In this document: positions 37,024-50,499 of the stretch, one piece after another | Position numbering within the stretch: position 1 is the first letter of the stretch | Layout of the letters: the number at the start of each line of letters is the position of its first letter | NCBI GenBank assembly: GCA_946699065.1 | Contig: CAMPDV010000080.1 | Coordinates: 806,001-870,000 of the forward strand | Length of the DNA: 64,000 nt | Source: Loxodes magnus | Taxonomy: Eukaryota > Ciliophora > Karyorelictea > Loxodida > Loxodidae | Direction of reading: 5' to 3' | Translations under genes and position numbers: made by a program | Notes under the pieces: model-generated | The model's input: the letters and a program-made list of their open reading frames with translations, nothing else | Databases searched by the model: none | What the model was told of the DNA's origin: nothing

Positions 37024-38760
37024 GAAGAAGTAAAGTAAGAAAAGAAGATGAAATTTAAGTTTTAAAAAGTATGATTTGAGAAGTAATAAGTATTAATAAA
37101 AGCGAAGAAGTAAAGTAAGAAAAGAAGATAGAATTTCAGTTTTAAGTAGTATGCTTTGAGAAGTAATAAGTATTCATAAAAGTGAAGAAGTAAAGTAAGA
37201 AAAGAAGATGAAATTTAAGTTTTAAAAAGTATGATTTGAGAAGTAATAAGTATTAATAAAAGCGAAGAAGTAAAGTAAGAAAAGAAGATAGAATTTAAGT
37301 TTTAAATAGTATGCTTTGAGAAGCAATAAGTATTTATAAAAGCGAAGAAGTAAAGTAAGAAAAGAAGATAGAATTTCAGTTTTAAATAGTATGATTTGAG
37401 AAGTAATAAATATTTATAAACGGGAAGAAGTAAAGTAAGAAAAGAAGATGAAATTTAAGTTTTAAAGAGTATGATTTGAGAAGTATCAAGTATTTATAAA
37501 AGCGAAGAAGTAAAGTAAGAAAAGAAGATGAAATTTAAATTTAAAAGAGTATGCTTTGAGAAGTATTAAGTATTCATAAAAGTGAAGAAGTAAAGTAAGA
37601 AAAGAAGATAGAATTTAAGTTTTAAATAGTATGCTTTGAGCAGCAATAAGTATTTATAAAAGCGAAGAAGTAAAGTAAGAAAAAAAGATAGAATTTAAAT
37701 TTAAAAGAGTATGCTTTGAGAAGTAATAAGTATTTATAAAAGCGAAGAAGTAAAGTAAGAAAAGAAGATAAAATTTCAGTTTTAAATAGTATGCTTTGAG
37801 CAGCAATAAGTATTTATAAAAGCGAAGAAGTAAAGTAAGAAAAGAAGATGAAATTTAAATTTAAAAGAGTATGCTTTGAGAAGTATTAAGTATTTATAAA
37901 AGTGAAGAAGTAAAGTAAGAAAAGAAGATAGAATTTAAGTTTTAAATAGTATTCTTTGAGAAGTAATAAGTATTTATAAAAGCGAAGAAGTAAAGTAAGA
38001 AAAGAAGATAGAATTTCAGTTTTAAGTAGTATGCTTTGAGAAGTAATAAGTATTTATAAAAGTGAAGAAGTAAAGTAAGAAAAGAAGATGAAATTTAAGT
38101 TTTAAAAAGTATGATTTGAGAAGTAATAAGTATTAATAAAAGCGAAGAAGTAAAGTAAGAAAAGAAGATAGAATTTAAGTTTTAAATAGTATGCTTTGAG
38201 AAGCAATAAGTATTTATAAAAGCGAAGAAGTAAAGTAAGAAAAAAAGATGAAATTTAAGTTTTAAATAGTATGATTTGAGAAGTAATAAGTATTAATAAA
38301 AGCGAAGAAGTAAAGTAAGAAAAGAAGATAGAGTTTCAGTTTTAAATAGTATGCTTTGAGAAGTAATAAGTATTTATAAACGGGAAGAAGTAAAGTAAGA
38401 AAAGAAGATAGAATTTAATTTTTAAATAATATGCTTTGAGAAGCAGTAAGTATTTATAAAAGCGAAGAAGTAAAGTAAGAAAAGAAGATAGAATTTAAGT
38501 TTTAATCAATATGCTTTGAGAAGTAATAAGTATTTATAAAAGCGAAGAAGTAAAGTAAGAAAAGAAGATAGAATTTAATTTTTAAATAATATGCTTTGAG
38601 AAGCAATAAGTATTTATAAACGGGAAGAAGTAAAGTAAGAAAAGAAGATGAAATTTAAGTTTTAAAGAGTATGATTTGAGAAGTAATAAGTATTTATAAA
38701 AGCGAAGAAGTAAAGTAAGAAAAGAAGATAGAGTTTCAGTTTTAAGTAGTATGCTTTGAG
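37024..38760 (+). repeat. 22-unit block H, copy 1
   Basis: This block matches 45,344-47,080 at an offset of 8,320 bp (104 units). It contains AAGTAATAAA units, an AAGCAGTAAG unit and the TTTAATCAAT unit. Differences seen are a private AAGTATCAAG at 37,481-37,490, AAAAAAGATA at 37,681, and the single base at 45,478 in the partner. Confidence 0.85.
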
Positions 38761-40444
38761 CAGCAATAAGTATTTATAAAAGCGAAGAAGTAAAGTAAGA
38801 AAAGAAGATAGAATTTAATTTTTAAATAATATGCTTTGAGAAGCAATAAGTATTTATAAACGGGAAGAAGTAAAGTAAGAAAAGAAGATGAAATTTAAAT
38901 TTAAAAGAGTATGCTTTGAGAAGTAATAAGTATTTATAAAAGCGAAGAAGTAAAGTAAGAAAAGAAGATAAAATTTCAGTTTTAAATAGTATGCTTTGAG
39001 CAGCAATAAGTATTTATAAAAGCGAAGAAGTAAAGTAAGAAAAGAAGATGAAATTTAAATTTAAAAGAGTATGCTTTGAGAAGTAATAAGTATTTATAAA
39101 AGCGAAGAAGTAAAGTAAGAAAAGAAGATAGAATTTAAGTTTTAAATAGTATTCTTTGAGAAGTAATAAGTATTTATAAAAGCGAAGAAGTAAAGTAAGA
39201 AAAGAAGATGAAATTTAAATTTAAAAGAGTATGCTTTGAGAAGCAATAAGTATTCATAAAAGTGAAGAAGTAAAGTAAGAAAAGAAGATAGAATTTCAGT
39301 TTTAAATAGTATGCTTTGAGCAGCAATAAGTATTTATAAAAGCGAAGAAGTAAAGTAAGAAAAGAAGATGAAATTTAAATTTAAAAGAGTATGCTTTGAG
39401 AAGTATTAAGTATTCATAAAAGTGAAGAAGTAAAGTAAGAAAAGAAGATAGAATTTCAGTTTTAAATAGTATGCTTTGAGCAGCAATAAGTATTTATAAA
39501 AGCGAAGAAGTAAAGTAAGAAAAGAAGATAGAATTTAAGTTTTAAATAGTATTCTTTGAGAAGTAATAAGTATTTATAAAAGCGAAGAAGTAAAGTAAGA
39601 AAAGAAGATAGAGTTTCAGTTTTAAATAGTATGCTTTGAGAAGTAATAAGTATTTATAAACGGGAAGAAGTAAAGTAAGAAAAGAAGATAGAATTTAATT
39701 TTTAAATAATATGCTTTGAGAAGCAGTAAGTATTTATAAAAGCGAAGAAGTAAAGTAAGAAAAGAAGATGAAATTTAAGCTTTAAGTAGTATGCTTTGAG
39801 AAGTAATAAGTATTTATAAAAGCGAAGAAGTAAAGTAAGAAATGAAGATAGAATTTAAGTTTCAAAGAGTATGATTTGAGAAGTAATAAATATTTATAAA
39901 CGGGAAGAAGTAAAGTAAGAAAAGAAGATGAAATTTAAGTTTTAAAGAGTATGATTTGAGAAGTAATAAGTATTTATAAAAGCGAAGAAGTAAAGTAAGA
40001 AAAGAAGATAGAGTTTCAGTTTTAAGTAGTATGCTTTGAGAAGTAATAAGTATTTATAAAAGCGAAGAAGTAAAGTAAGAAAAGAAGATAAAATTTCAGT
40101 TTTAAGAAGTATGCTTTGAGAAGTAATAAGTATTTATAAAAGCGAAGAAGTAAAGTAAGAAATGAAGATAGAATTTAAGTTTCAAAGAGTATGATTTGAG
40201 AAGTAATAAATATTTATAAACGGGAAGAAGTAAAGTAAGAAAAGAAGATGAAATTTAAGTTTTAAAGAGTATGATTTGAGAAGTAATAAGTATTTATAAA
40301 AGCGAAGAAGTAAAGTAAGAAAAGAAGATAGAGTTTCAGTTTTAAGTAGTATGCTTTGAGAAGTAATAAGTATTTATAAAAGCGAAGAAGTAAAGTAAGA
40401 AAAGAAGATAAAATTTCAGTTTTAAATAGTATGCTTTGAGCAGC

Positions 40445-43400
40445 AATAAGTATTTATAAAAGCGAAGAAGTAAAGTAAGAAAAGAAGATGAAATTTAAAT
40501 TTAAAAGAGTATGCTTTGAGAAGTATTAAGTATTCATAAAAGTGAAGAAGTAAAGTAAGAAAAGAAGATAGAATTTAAGTTTTAAATAGTATTCTTTGAG
40601 AAGTAATAAGTATTTATAAAAGCGAAGAAGTAAAGTAAGAAAAGAAGATGAAATTTAAATTTAAAAGAGTATGCTTTGAGAAGTATTAAGTATTCATAAA
40701 AGCGAAGAAGTAAAGTAAGAAAAGAAGATAGAATTTCAGTTTTAAGTAGTATGCTTTGAGAAGTAATAAGTATTTATAAAGGTGAAGAAGTAAAGTAAGA
40801 AAAGAAGATGAAATTTAAGTTTTAAAAAGTATGATTTGAGAAGTAATAAGTATTAATAAAAGCGAAGAAGTAAAGTAAGAAAAGAAGATAGAATTTAAGT
40901 TTTAAATAGTATGCTTTGAGAAGCAATAAGTATTTATAAAAGCGAAGAAGTAAAGTAAGAAAAAAAGATGAAATTTAAGTTTTAAATAGTATGATTTGAG
41001 AAGCAATAAGTATTTATAAAAGCGAAGAAGTAAAGTAAGAAAAGAAGATGAAATTTAAGTTTTAAATAGTATGCTTTGAGAAGTAATAAGTATTTATAAA
41101 AGCGAAGAAGTAAAGTAAGAAAAGAAGATGAAATTTAAATTTAAAAGAGTATGCTTTGAGAAGTATTAAGTATTCATAAAAGTGAAGAAGTAAAGTAAGA
41201 AAAGAAGATAGAATTTAAGTTTTAAATAGTATGCTTTGAGCAGCAATAAGTATTTATAAAAGCGAAGAAGTAAAGTAAGAAAAGAAGATAGAATTTAAAT
41301 TTAAAAGAGTATGCTTTGAGAAGTAATAAGTATTTATAAAAGTGAAGAAGTAAAGTATGAAAAGAACATGAAATTTAAGTTTCAAAGAGTATGATTTGAG
41401 AAGTAATAAGTATTTATATAAGTGAAGAAGTAAAGTAAGAAAAGAAGATAGAATTTAAGTTTTAAAGAGTATGCTTTGAGAAGTAATAAGTATTTATAAA
41501 CGGGAAGAAGTAAAGTAAGAAAAGAAGATGAAATTTAAGTTTAAAATAGTATGCTTTGAGCAGCAATAAGTATTTATAAACGGGAAGAAGTAAAGTAAGA
41601 AAAGAAGATAGAATTTCAGTTTTAAGTAGTATGCTTTGAGAAGTAATAAGTATTTATAAAAGTGAAGAAGTAAAGTAAGAAAAGAAGATGAAATTTAAGT
41701 TTTAAAAAGTATGATTTGAGAAGTAATAAGTATTAATAAAAGCGAAGAAGTAAAGTAAGAAAAGAAGATAGAGTTTCAGTTTTAAATAGTATGCTTTGAG
41801 AAGTATTAAGTATTCATAAAAGTGAAGAAGTAAAGTAAGAAAAAAAGATGAAATTTAAGTTTTAAATAGTATGATTTGAGAAGCAATAAGTATTTATAAA
41901 AGCGAAGAAGTAAAGTAAGAAAAGAAGATGAAATTTAAGTTTTAAAGAGTATGCTTTGAGAAGTAATAAGTATTTATAAACGGGAAGAAGTAAAGTAAGA
42001 AAAGAAGATGAAATTTAAGTTTTAAATAGTATGATTTGAGAAGCAATAAGTATTTATAAAAGCGAAGAAGTAAAGTAAGAAAAGAAGATGAAATTTAAGT
42101 TTTAAAGAGTATGCTTTGAGAAGTAATAAGTATTTATAAACGGGAAGAAGTAAAGTAAGAAAAGAAGATAGAATTTAAATTTAAAAGAGTATGCTTTGAG
42201 AAGTAATAAGTATTTATAAAAGCGAAGAAGTAAAGTAAGAAAAGAAGATGAAATTTAAGTTTTAAAAAGTATGATTTGAGAAGTATTAAGTATTCATAAA
42301 AGTGAAGAAGTAAAGTAAGAAAAGAAGATAGAATTTAAGTTTTAAAGAGTATGCTTTGAGAAGTAATAAGTATTTATAAACGGGAAGAAGTAAAGTAAGA
42401 AAAGAAGATAGAATTTAAATTTAAAAGAGTATGCTTTGAGAAGCAATAAGTATTTATAAAAGCGAAGAAGTAAAGTAAGAAAAGAAGATGAAATTTAAAT
42501 TTAAAAGAGTATGCTTTGAGAAGTATTAAGTATTCATAAAAGTGAAGAAGTAAAGTAAGAAAAGAAGATAGAATTTAAGTTTTAAATAGTATTCTTTGAG
42601 AAGTAATAAGTATTTATAAAAGCGAAGAAGTAAAGTAAGAAAAGAAGATGAAATTTAAATTTAAAAGAGTATGCTTTGAGAAGTATTAAGTATTCATAAA
42701 AGCGAAGAAGTAAAGTAAGAAAAGAAGATAGAATTTCAGTTTTAAGTAGTATGCTTTGAGAAGTAATAAGTATTTATAAAGGTGAAGAAGTAAAGTAAGA
42801 AAAGAAGATGAAATTTAAGTTTTAAAAAGTATGATTTGAGAAGTAATAAGTATTAATAAAAGCGAAGAAGTAAAGTAAGAAAAGAAGATAGAATTTAAGT
42901 TTTAAATAGTATGCTTTGAGAAGCAATAAGTATTTATAAAAGCGAAGAAGTAAAGTAAGAAAAAAAGATGAAATTTAAGTTTTAAATAGTATGATTTGAG
43001 AAGCAATAAGTATTTATAAAAGCGAAGAAGTAAAGTAAGAAAAGAAGATGAAATTTAAGTTTTAAAGAGTATGCTTTGAGAAGTAATAAGTATTTATAAA
43101 AGCGAAGAAGTAAAGTAAGAAAAGAAGATGAAATTTAAATTTAAAAGAGTATGCTTTGAGAAGTATTAAGTATTCATAAAAGTGAAGAAGTAAAGTAAGA
43201 AAAGAAGATAGAATTTAAGTTTTAAATAGTATGCTTTGAGCAGCAATAAGTATTTATAAAAGCGAAGAAGTAAAGTAAGAAAAGAAGATAGAATTTAAAT
43301 TTAAAAGAGTATGCTTTGAGAAGTAATAAGTATTTATAAAAGTGAAGAAGTAAAGTATGAAAAGAACATGAAATTTAAGTTTCAAAGAGTATGATTTGAG

Positions 43401-44444
43401 AAGTAATAAGTATTTATATAAGTGAAGAAGTAAAGTAAGAAAAGAAGATAGAATTTAAGTTTTAAAGAGTATGCTTTGAGAAGTAATAAGTATTTATAAA
43501 CGGGAAGAAGTAAAGTAAGAAAAGAAGATGAAATTTAAGTTTAAAATAGTATGCTTTGAGCAGCAATAAGTATTTATAAACGGGAAGAAGTAAAGTAAGA
43601 AAAGAAGATAGAATTTCAGTTTTAAGTAGTATGCTTTGAGAAGTAATAAGTATTTATAAAAGTGAAGAAGTAAAGTAAGAAAAGAAGATGAAATTTAAGT
43701 TTTAAAAAGTATGATTTGAGAAGTAATAAGTATTAATAAAAGCGAAGAAGTAAAGTAAGAAAAGAAGATAGAGTTTCAGTTTTAAATAGTATGCTTTGAG
43801 AAGTATTAAGTATTCATAAAAGTGAAGAAGTAAAGTAAGAAAAAAAGATGAAATTTAAGTTTTAAATAGTATGATTTGAGAAGCAATAAGTATTTATAAA
43901 AGCGAAGAAGTAAAGTAAGAAAAGAAGATGAAATTTAAGTTTTAAAGAGTATGCTTTGAGAAGTAATAAGTATTTATAAACGGGAAGAAGTAAAGTAAGA
44001 AAAGAAGATGAAATTTAAGTTTTAAATAGTATGATTTGAGAAGCAATAAGTATTTATAAAAGCGAAGAAGTAAAGTAAGAAAAGAAGATGAAATTTAAGT
44101 TTTAAAGAGTATGCTTTGAGAAGTAATAAGTATTTATAAACGGGAAGAAGTAAAGTAAGAAAAGAAGATAGAATTTAAATTTAAAAGAGTATGCTTTGAG
44201 AAGTAATAAGTATTTATAAAAGCGAAGAAGTAAAGTAAGAAAAGAAGATGAAATTTAAGTTTTAAAAAGTATGATTTGAGAAGTATTAAGTATTCATAAA
44301 AGTGAAGAAGTAAAGTAAGAAAAGAAGATAGAATTTAAGTTTTAAAGAGTATGCTTTGAGAAGTAATAAGTATTTATAAACGGGAAGAAGTAAAGTAAGA
44401 AAAGAAGATAGAATTTAAATTTAAAAGAGTATGCTTTGAGAAGC
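40445..44444 (+). repeat. 25-unit (2,000-bp) HOR, two near-identical tandem copies
   Basis: 40,445-42,444 and 42,445-44,444 are adjacent and, as far as I could compare by eye, differ at one base (T at 41,067, G at 43,067). Each contains one AAAGAACATG unit (41,361 and 43,361) and one AGGTG-type end (40,781 and 42,781). A third, partial and more diverged copy continues to about 45,279. It has TATTCATAAA AGTG where the first two have TATTTATAAA GGTG. Before 40,445 the match stops. Confidence 0.88.
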
Positions 44445-46649
44445 AATAAGTATTTATAAAAGCGAAGAAGTAAAGTAAGAAAAGAAGATGAAATTTAAAT
44501 TTAAAAGAGTATGCTTTGAGAAGTATTAAGTATTCATAAAAGTGAAGAAGTAAAGTAAGAAAAGAAGATAGAATTTAAGTTTTAAATAGTATTCTTTGAG
44601 AAGTAATAAGTATTTATAAAAGCGAAGAAGTAAAGTAAGAAAAGAAGATGAAATTTAAATTTAAAAGAGTATGCTTTGAGAAGTATTAAGTATTCATAAA
44701 AGCGAAGAAGTAAAGTAAGAAAAGAAGATAGAATTTCAGTTTTAAGTAGTATGCTTTGAGAAGTAATAAGTATTCATAAAAGTGAAGAAGTAAAGTAAGA
44801 AAAGAAGATGAAATTTAAGTTTTAAAAAGTATGATTTGAGAAGTAATAAGTATTAATAAAAGCGAAGAAGTAAAGTAAGAAAAGAAGATAGAATTTAAGT
44901 TTTAAATAGTATGCTTTGAGAAGCAATAAGTATTTATAAAAGCGAAGAAGTAAAGTAAGAAAAAAAGATGAAATTTAAGTTTTAAATAGTATGATTTGAG
45001 AAGCAATAAGTATTTATAAAAGCGAAGAAGTAAAGTAAGAAAAGAAGATGAAATTTAAGTTTTAAAGAGTATGCTTTGAGAAGTAATAAGTATTTATAAA
45101 AGCGAAGAAGTAAAGTAAGAAAAGAAGATGAAATTTAAATTTAAAAGAGTATGCTTTGAGAAGTATTAAGTATTAATAAAAGTGAAGAAGTAAAGTAAGA
45201 AAAGAAGATAGAATTTAAGTTTTAAATAGTATGCTTTGAGCAGCAATAAGTATTTATAAAAGCGAAGAAGTAAAGTAAGAAAAGAAGATAGAATTTAAGT
45301 TTTAAAAAGTATGATTTGAGAAGTAATAAGTATTAATAAAAGTGAAGAAGTAAAGTAAGAAAAGAAGATGAAATTTAAGTTTTAAAAAGTATGATTTGAG
45401 AAGTAATAAGTATTAATAAAAGCGAAGAAGTAAAGTAAGAAAAGAAGATAGAATTTCAGTTTTAAGTAGTATGCTTTCAGAAGTAATAAGTATTCATAAA
45501 AGTGAAGAAGTAAAGTAAGAAAAGAAGATGAAATTTAAGTTTTAAAAAGTATGATTTGAGAAGTAATAAGTATTAATAAAAGCGAAGAAGTAAAGTAAGA
45601 AAAGAAGATAGAATTTAAGTTTTAAATAGTATGCTTTGAGAAGCAATAAGTATTTATAAAAGCGAAGAAGTAAAGTAAGAAAAGAAGATAGAATTTCAGT
45701 TTTAAATAGTATGATTTGAGAAGTAATAAATATTTATAAACGGGAAGAAGTAAAGTAAGAAAAGAAGATGAAATTTAAGTTTTAAAGAGTATGATTTGAG
45801 AAGTAATAAGTATTTATAAAAGCGAAGAAGTAAAGTAAGAAAAGAAGATGAAATTTAAATTTAAAAGAGTATGCTTTGAGAAGTATTAAGTATTCATAAA
45901 AGTGAAGAAGTAAAGTAAGAAAAGAAGATAGAATTTAAGTTTTAAATAGTATGCTTTGAGCAGCAATAAGTATTTATAAAAGCGAAGAAGTAAAGTAAGA
46001 AAAGAAGATAGAATTTAAATTTAAAAGAGTATGCTTTGAGAAGTAATAAGTATTTATAAAAGCGAAGAAGTAAAGTAAGAAAAGAAGATAAAATTTCAGT
46101 TTTAAATAGTATGCTTTGAGCAGCAATAAGTATTTATAAAAGCGAAGAAGTAAAGTAAGAAAAGAAGATGAAATTTAAATTTAAAAGAGTATGCTTTGAG
46201 AAGTATTAAGTATTTATAAAAGTGAAGAAGTAAAGTAAGAAAAGAAGATAGAATTTAAGTTTTAAATAGTATTCTTTGAGAAGTAATAAGTATTTATAAA
46301 AGCGAAGAAGTAAAGTAAGAAAAGAAGATAGAATTTCAGTTTTAAGTAGTATGCTTTGAGAAGTAATAAGTATTTATAAAAGTGAAGAAGTAAAGTAAGA
46401 AAAGAAGATGAAATTTAAGTTTTAAAAAGTATGATTTGAGAAGTAATAAGTATTAATAAAAGCGAAGAAGTAAAGTAAGAAAAGAAGATAGAATTTAAGT
46501 TTTAAATAGTATGCTTTGAGAAGCAATAAGTATTTATAAAAGCGAAGAAGTAAAGTAAGAAAAAAAGATGAAATTTAAGTTTTAAATAGTATGATTTGAG
46601 AAGTAATAAGTATTAATAAAAGCGAAGAAGTAAAGTAAGAAAAGAAGAT
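43845..46649 (+). repeat. 35-unit block of the 12,160-bp duplication, copy 1
   Basis: 2,805 bp match 56,005-58,809 with one difference seen: C at 45,478 (CTTTCAG) against G at 57,638. The offset is 152 units. It contains block H from 45,336 on. Similar matches at the same offset resume at 48,765 and 50,500, so these are parts of one large duplication with an altered middle. Confidence 0.88.
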
Positions 46650-47370
46650 AGAGTTTCAGTTTTAAATAGTATGCTTTGAGAAGTAATAAGTATTTATAAA
46701 CGGGAAGAAGTAAAGTAAGAAAAGAAGATAGAATTTAATTTTTAAATAATATGCTTTGAGAAGCAGTAAGTATTTATAAAAGCGAAGAAGTAAAGTAAGA
46801 AAAGAAGATAGAATTTAAGTTTTAATCAATATGCTTTGAGAAGTAATAAGTATTTATAAAAGCGAAGAAGTAAAGTAAGAAAAGAAGATAGAATTTAATT
46901 TTTAAATAATATGCTTTGAGAAGCAATAAGTATTTATAAACGGGAAGAAGTAAAGTAAGAAAAGAAGATGAAATTTAAGTTTTAAAGAGTATGATTTGAG
47001 AAGTAATAAGTATTTATAAAAGCGAAGAAGTAAAGTAAGAAAAGAAGATAGAGTTTCAGTTTTAAGTAGTATGCTTTGAGAAGTAATAAGTATTTATAAA
47101 AGTGAAGAAGTAAAGTAAGAAAAGAAGATGAAATTTAAATTTAAAAGAGTATGCTTTGAGAAGTATTAAGTATTCATAAAAGTGAAGAAGTAAAGTAAGA
47201 AAAGAAGATAGAATTTAAGTTTTAAATAGTATGCTTTGAGCAGCAATAAGTATTTATAAAAGCGAAGAAGTAAAGTAAGAAAAGAAGATAGAATTTAAAT
47301 TTAAAAGAGTATGCTTTGAGAAGTAATAAGTATTTATAAAAGCGAAGAAGTAAAGTAAGAAAAGAAGATA
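45336..47370 (+). repeat. Block H, copy 2
   Basis: 2,035 bp match 52,856-54,890 at an offset of 7,520 bp (94 units), with only the 45,478 base differing. The match ends where GAATTTAAGT (47,371) replaces AAATTTCAGT (54,891). The same units also form copy 1 at 37,024 and a partial copy at 57,496-58,809. Confidence 0.85.
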
Positions 47371-48069
47371 GAATTTAAGTTTTAAATAGTATGCTTTGAG
47401 CAGCAATAAGTATTTATAAAAGCGAAGAAGTAAAGTAAGAAAAGAAGATGAAATTTAAATTTAAAAGAGTATGCTTTGAGAAGTATTAAGTATTCATAAA
47501 AGTGAAGAAGTAAAGTAAGAAAAGAAGATAGAATTTAAGTTTTAAATAGTATTCTTTGAGAAGTAATAAGTATTTATAAAAGCGAAGAAGTAAAGTAAGA
47601 AAAGAAGATGAAATTTAAATTTAAAAGAGTATGCTTTGAGAAGTATTAAGTATTCATAAAAGCGAAGAAGTAAAGTAAGAAAAGAAGATAGAATTTCAGT
47701 TTTAAGTAGTATGCTTTGAGAAGTAATAAGTATTCATAAAAGTGAAGAAGTAAAGTAAGAAAAGAAGATGAAATTTAAGTTTTAAAAAGTATGATTTGAG
47801 AAGTAATAAGTATTAATAAAAGCGAAGAAGTAAAGTAAGAAAAGAAGATAGAATTTAAGTTTTAAATAGTATGCTTTGAGAAGCAATAAGTATTTATAAA
47901 AGCGAAGAAGTAAAGTAAGAAAAAAAGATGAAATTTAAGTTTTAAATAGTATGATTTGAGAAGCAATAAGTATTTATAAAAGCGAAGAAGTAAAGTAAGA
48001 AAAGAAGATGAAATTTAAGTTTTAAAGAGTATGCTTTGAGAAGTAATAAGTATTTATAAAAGCGAAGAA

Positions 48070-48709
48070 GTAAAGTAAGAAAAAAAGATGAAATTTAAGT
48101 TTTAAATAGTATGATTTGAGAAGCAATAAGTATTCATAAAAGTGAAGAAGTAAAGTAAGAAAAGAAGATAGAATTTAAGTTTTAAATAGTATGCTTTGAG
48201 CAGCAATAAGTATTTATAAAAGCGAAGAAGTAAAGTAAGAAAAGAAGATAGAATTTAAGTTTTAAATAGTATGCTTTGAGCAGCAATAAGTATTTATAAA
48301 AGCGAAGAAGTAAAGTAAGAAAAGAAGATAGAATTTAAGTTTTAAAGAGTATGCTTTGAGAAGTAATAAGTATTTATAAAAGCGAAGAAGTAAAGTAAGA
48401 AAAAAAGATGAAATTTAAGTTTTAAATAGTATGATTTGAGAAGCAATAAGTATTCATAAAAGTGAAGAAGTAAAGTAAGAAAAGAAGATAGAATTTAAGT
48501 TTTAAATAGTATGCTTTGAGCAGCAATAAGTATTTATAAAAGCGAAGAAGTAAAGTAAGAAAAAAAGATGAAATTTAAGTTTTAAATAGTATGATTTGAG
48601 AAGCAATAAGTATTCATAAAAGTGAAGAAGTAAAGTAAGAAAAGAAGATAGAATTTAAGTTTTAAATAGTATGCTTTGAGCAGCAATAAGTATTTATAAA
48701 AGCGAAGAA
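48070..48709 (+). repeat. Local dimer amplification
   Basis: Two monomer types alternate here: one with AAAAAAGATG and a TATTCATAAA AGTG end (48,070, 48,390 and 48,550), and one with GAATTTAAGT and CAGCAATAAG (48,150, 48,230, 48,470 and 48,630). The related region near 60,630-60,790 has the pair only once, so this is a small expansion specific to this copy. Confidence 0.75.
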
Positions 48710-48764
48710 GTAAAGTAAGAAAAGAAGATAGAATTTAAATTTAAAAGAGTATGCTTTGAGAAGT

Positions 48765-50409
48765 AATAAGTATTTATAAAAGCGAAGAAGTAAAGTAAGA
48801 AAAGAAGATGAAATTTAAATTTAAAAGAGTATGCTTTGAGAAGTATTAAGTATTCATAAAAGTGAAGAAGTAAAGTAAGAAAAGAAGATAGAATTTAAGT
48901 TTTAAATAGTATTCTTTGAGAAGTAATAAGTATTTATAAAAGCGAAGAAGTAAAGTAAGAAAAGAAGATAGAGTTTCAGTTTTAAATAGTATGCTTTGAG
49001 AAGTAATAAGTATTTATAAACGGGAAGAAGTAAAGTAAGAAAAGAAGATAGAATTTAATTTTTAAATAATATGCTTTGAGAAGCAGTAAGTATTTATAAA
49101 AGCGAAGAAGTAAAGTAAGAAAAGAAGATGAAATTTAAGCTTTAAGTAGTATGCTTTGAGAAGTAATAAGTATTTATAAAAGCGAAGAAGTAAAGTAAGA
49201 AATGAAGATAGAATTTAAGTTTCAAAGAGTATGATTTGAGAAGTAATAAATATTTATAAACGGGAAGAAGTAAAGTAAGAAAAGAAGATGAAATTTAAGT
49301 TTTAAAGAGTATGATTTGAGAAGTAATAAGTATTTATAAAAGCGAAGAAGTAAAGTAAGAAAAGAAGATAGAGTTTCAGTTTTAAGTAGTATGCTTTGAG
49401 AAGTAATAAGTATTTATAAAAGCGAAGAAGTAAAGTAAGAAAAGAAGATAGAATTTAAGTTTTAAATAGTATGCTTTGAGAAGCAATAAGTATTTATAAA
49501 AGCGAAGAAGTAAAGTAAGAAAAAAAGATGAAATTTAAGTTTTAAATAGTATGATTTGAGAAGCAATAAGTATTTATAAAAGCGAAGAAGTAAAGTAAGA
49601 AAAGAAGATGAAATTTAAGTTTTAAAGAGTATGCTTTGAGAAGTAATAAGTATTTATAAACGGGAAGAAGTAAAGTAAGAAAAGAAGATAGAATTTAAAT
49701 TTAAAAGAGTATGCTTTGAGAAGTAATAAGTATTTATAAAAGCGAAGAAGTAAAGTAAGAAAAGAAGATAAAATTTCAGTTTTAAATAGTATGCTTCGAG
49801 CAGCAATAAGTATTTATAAAAGCGAAGAAGTAAAGTAAGAAAAGAAGATGAAATTTAAATTTAAAAGAGTATGCTTTGAGAAGTATTAAGTATTCATAAA
49901 AGTGAAGAAGTAAAGTAAGAAAAGAAGATAGAATTTAAGTTTTAAATAGTATTCTTTGAGAAGTATTAAGTATTTATAAAAGCGAAGAAGTAAAGTAAGA
50001 AAAGAAGATAGAGTTTCAGTTTTAAATAGTATGCTTTGAGAAGTAATAAGTATTTATAAACGGGAAGAAGTAAAGTAAGAAAAGAAGATAGAATTTAATT
50101 TTTAAATAATATGCTTTGAGAAGCAGTAAGTATTTATAAAAGCGAAGAAGTAAAGTAAGAAAAGAAGATGAAATTTAAGCTTTAAGTAGTATGCTTTGAG
50201 AAGTAATAAGTATTTATAAACGGGAAGAAGTAAAGTAAGAAAAGAAGATAGAATTTCAGTTTTAAATAGTATGATTTGAGAAGTAATAAATATTTATAAA
50301 CGGGAAGAAGTAAAGTAAGAAAAGAAGATGAAATTTAAGTTTTAAAGAGTATGATTTGAGAAGTAATAAGTATTTATAAAAGCGAAGAAGTAAAGTAAGA
50401 AAAGAAGAT
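48765..50409 (+). repeat. 12,160-bp duplication, second matching part, copy 1
   Basis: 1,645 bp look identical to 60,925-62,569. Shared rare markers are ATGCTTCGAG at 49,791 and 61,951, AAGTATTAAG TATTTATAAA at 49,961 and 62,121, and AAGCTT sites at 49,137 and 50,177 (partners 61,297 and 62,337). Confidence 0.88.
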
Positions 50410-50499
50410 AGAATTTAAGTTTTAATCAATATGCTTTGAGAAGTAATAAGTATTTATAAAAGCGAAGAAGTAAAGTAAGAAAAGAAGATAGAATTTAAT

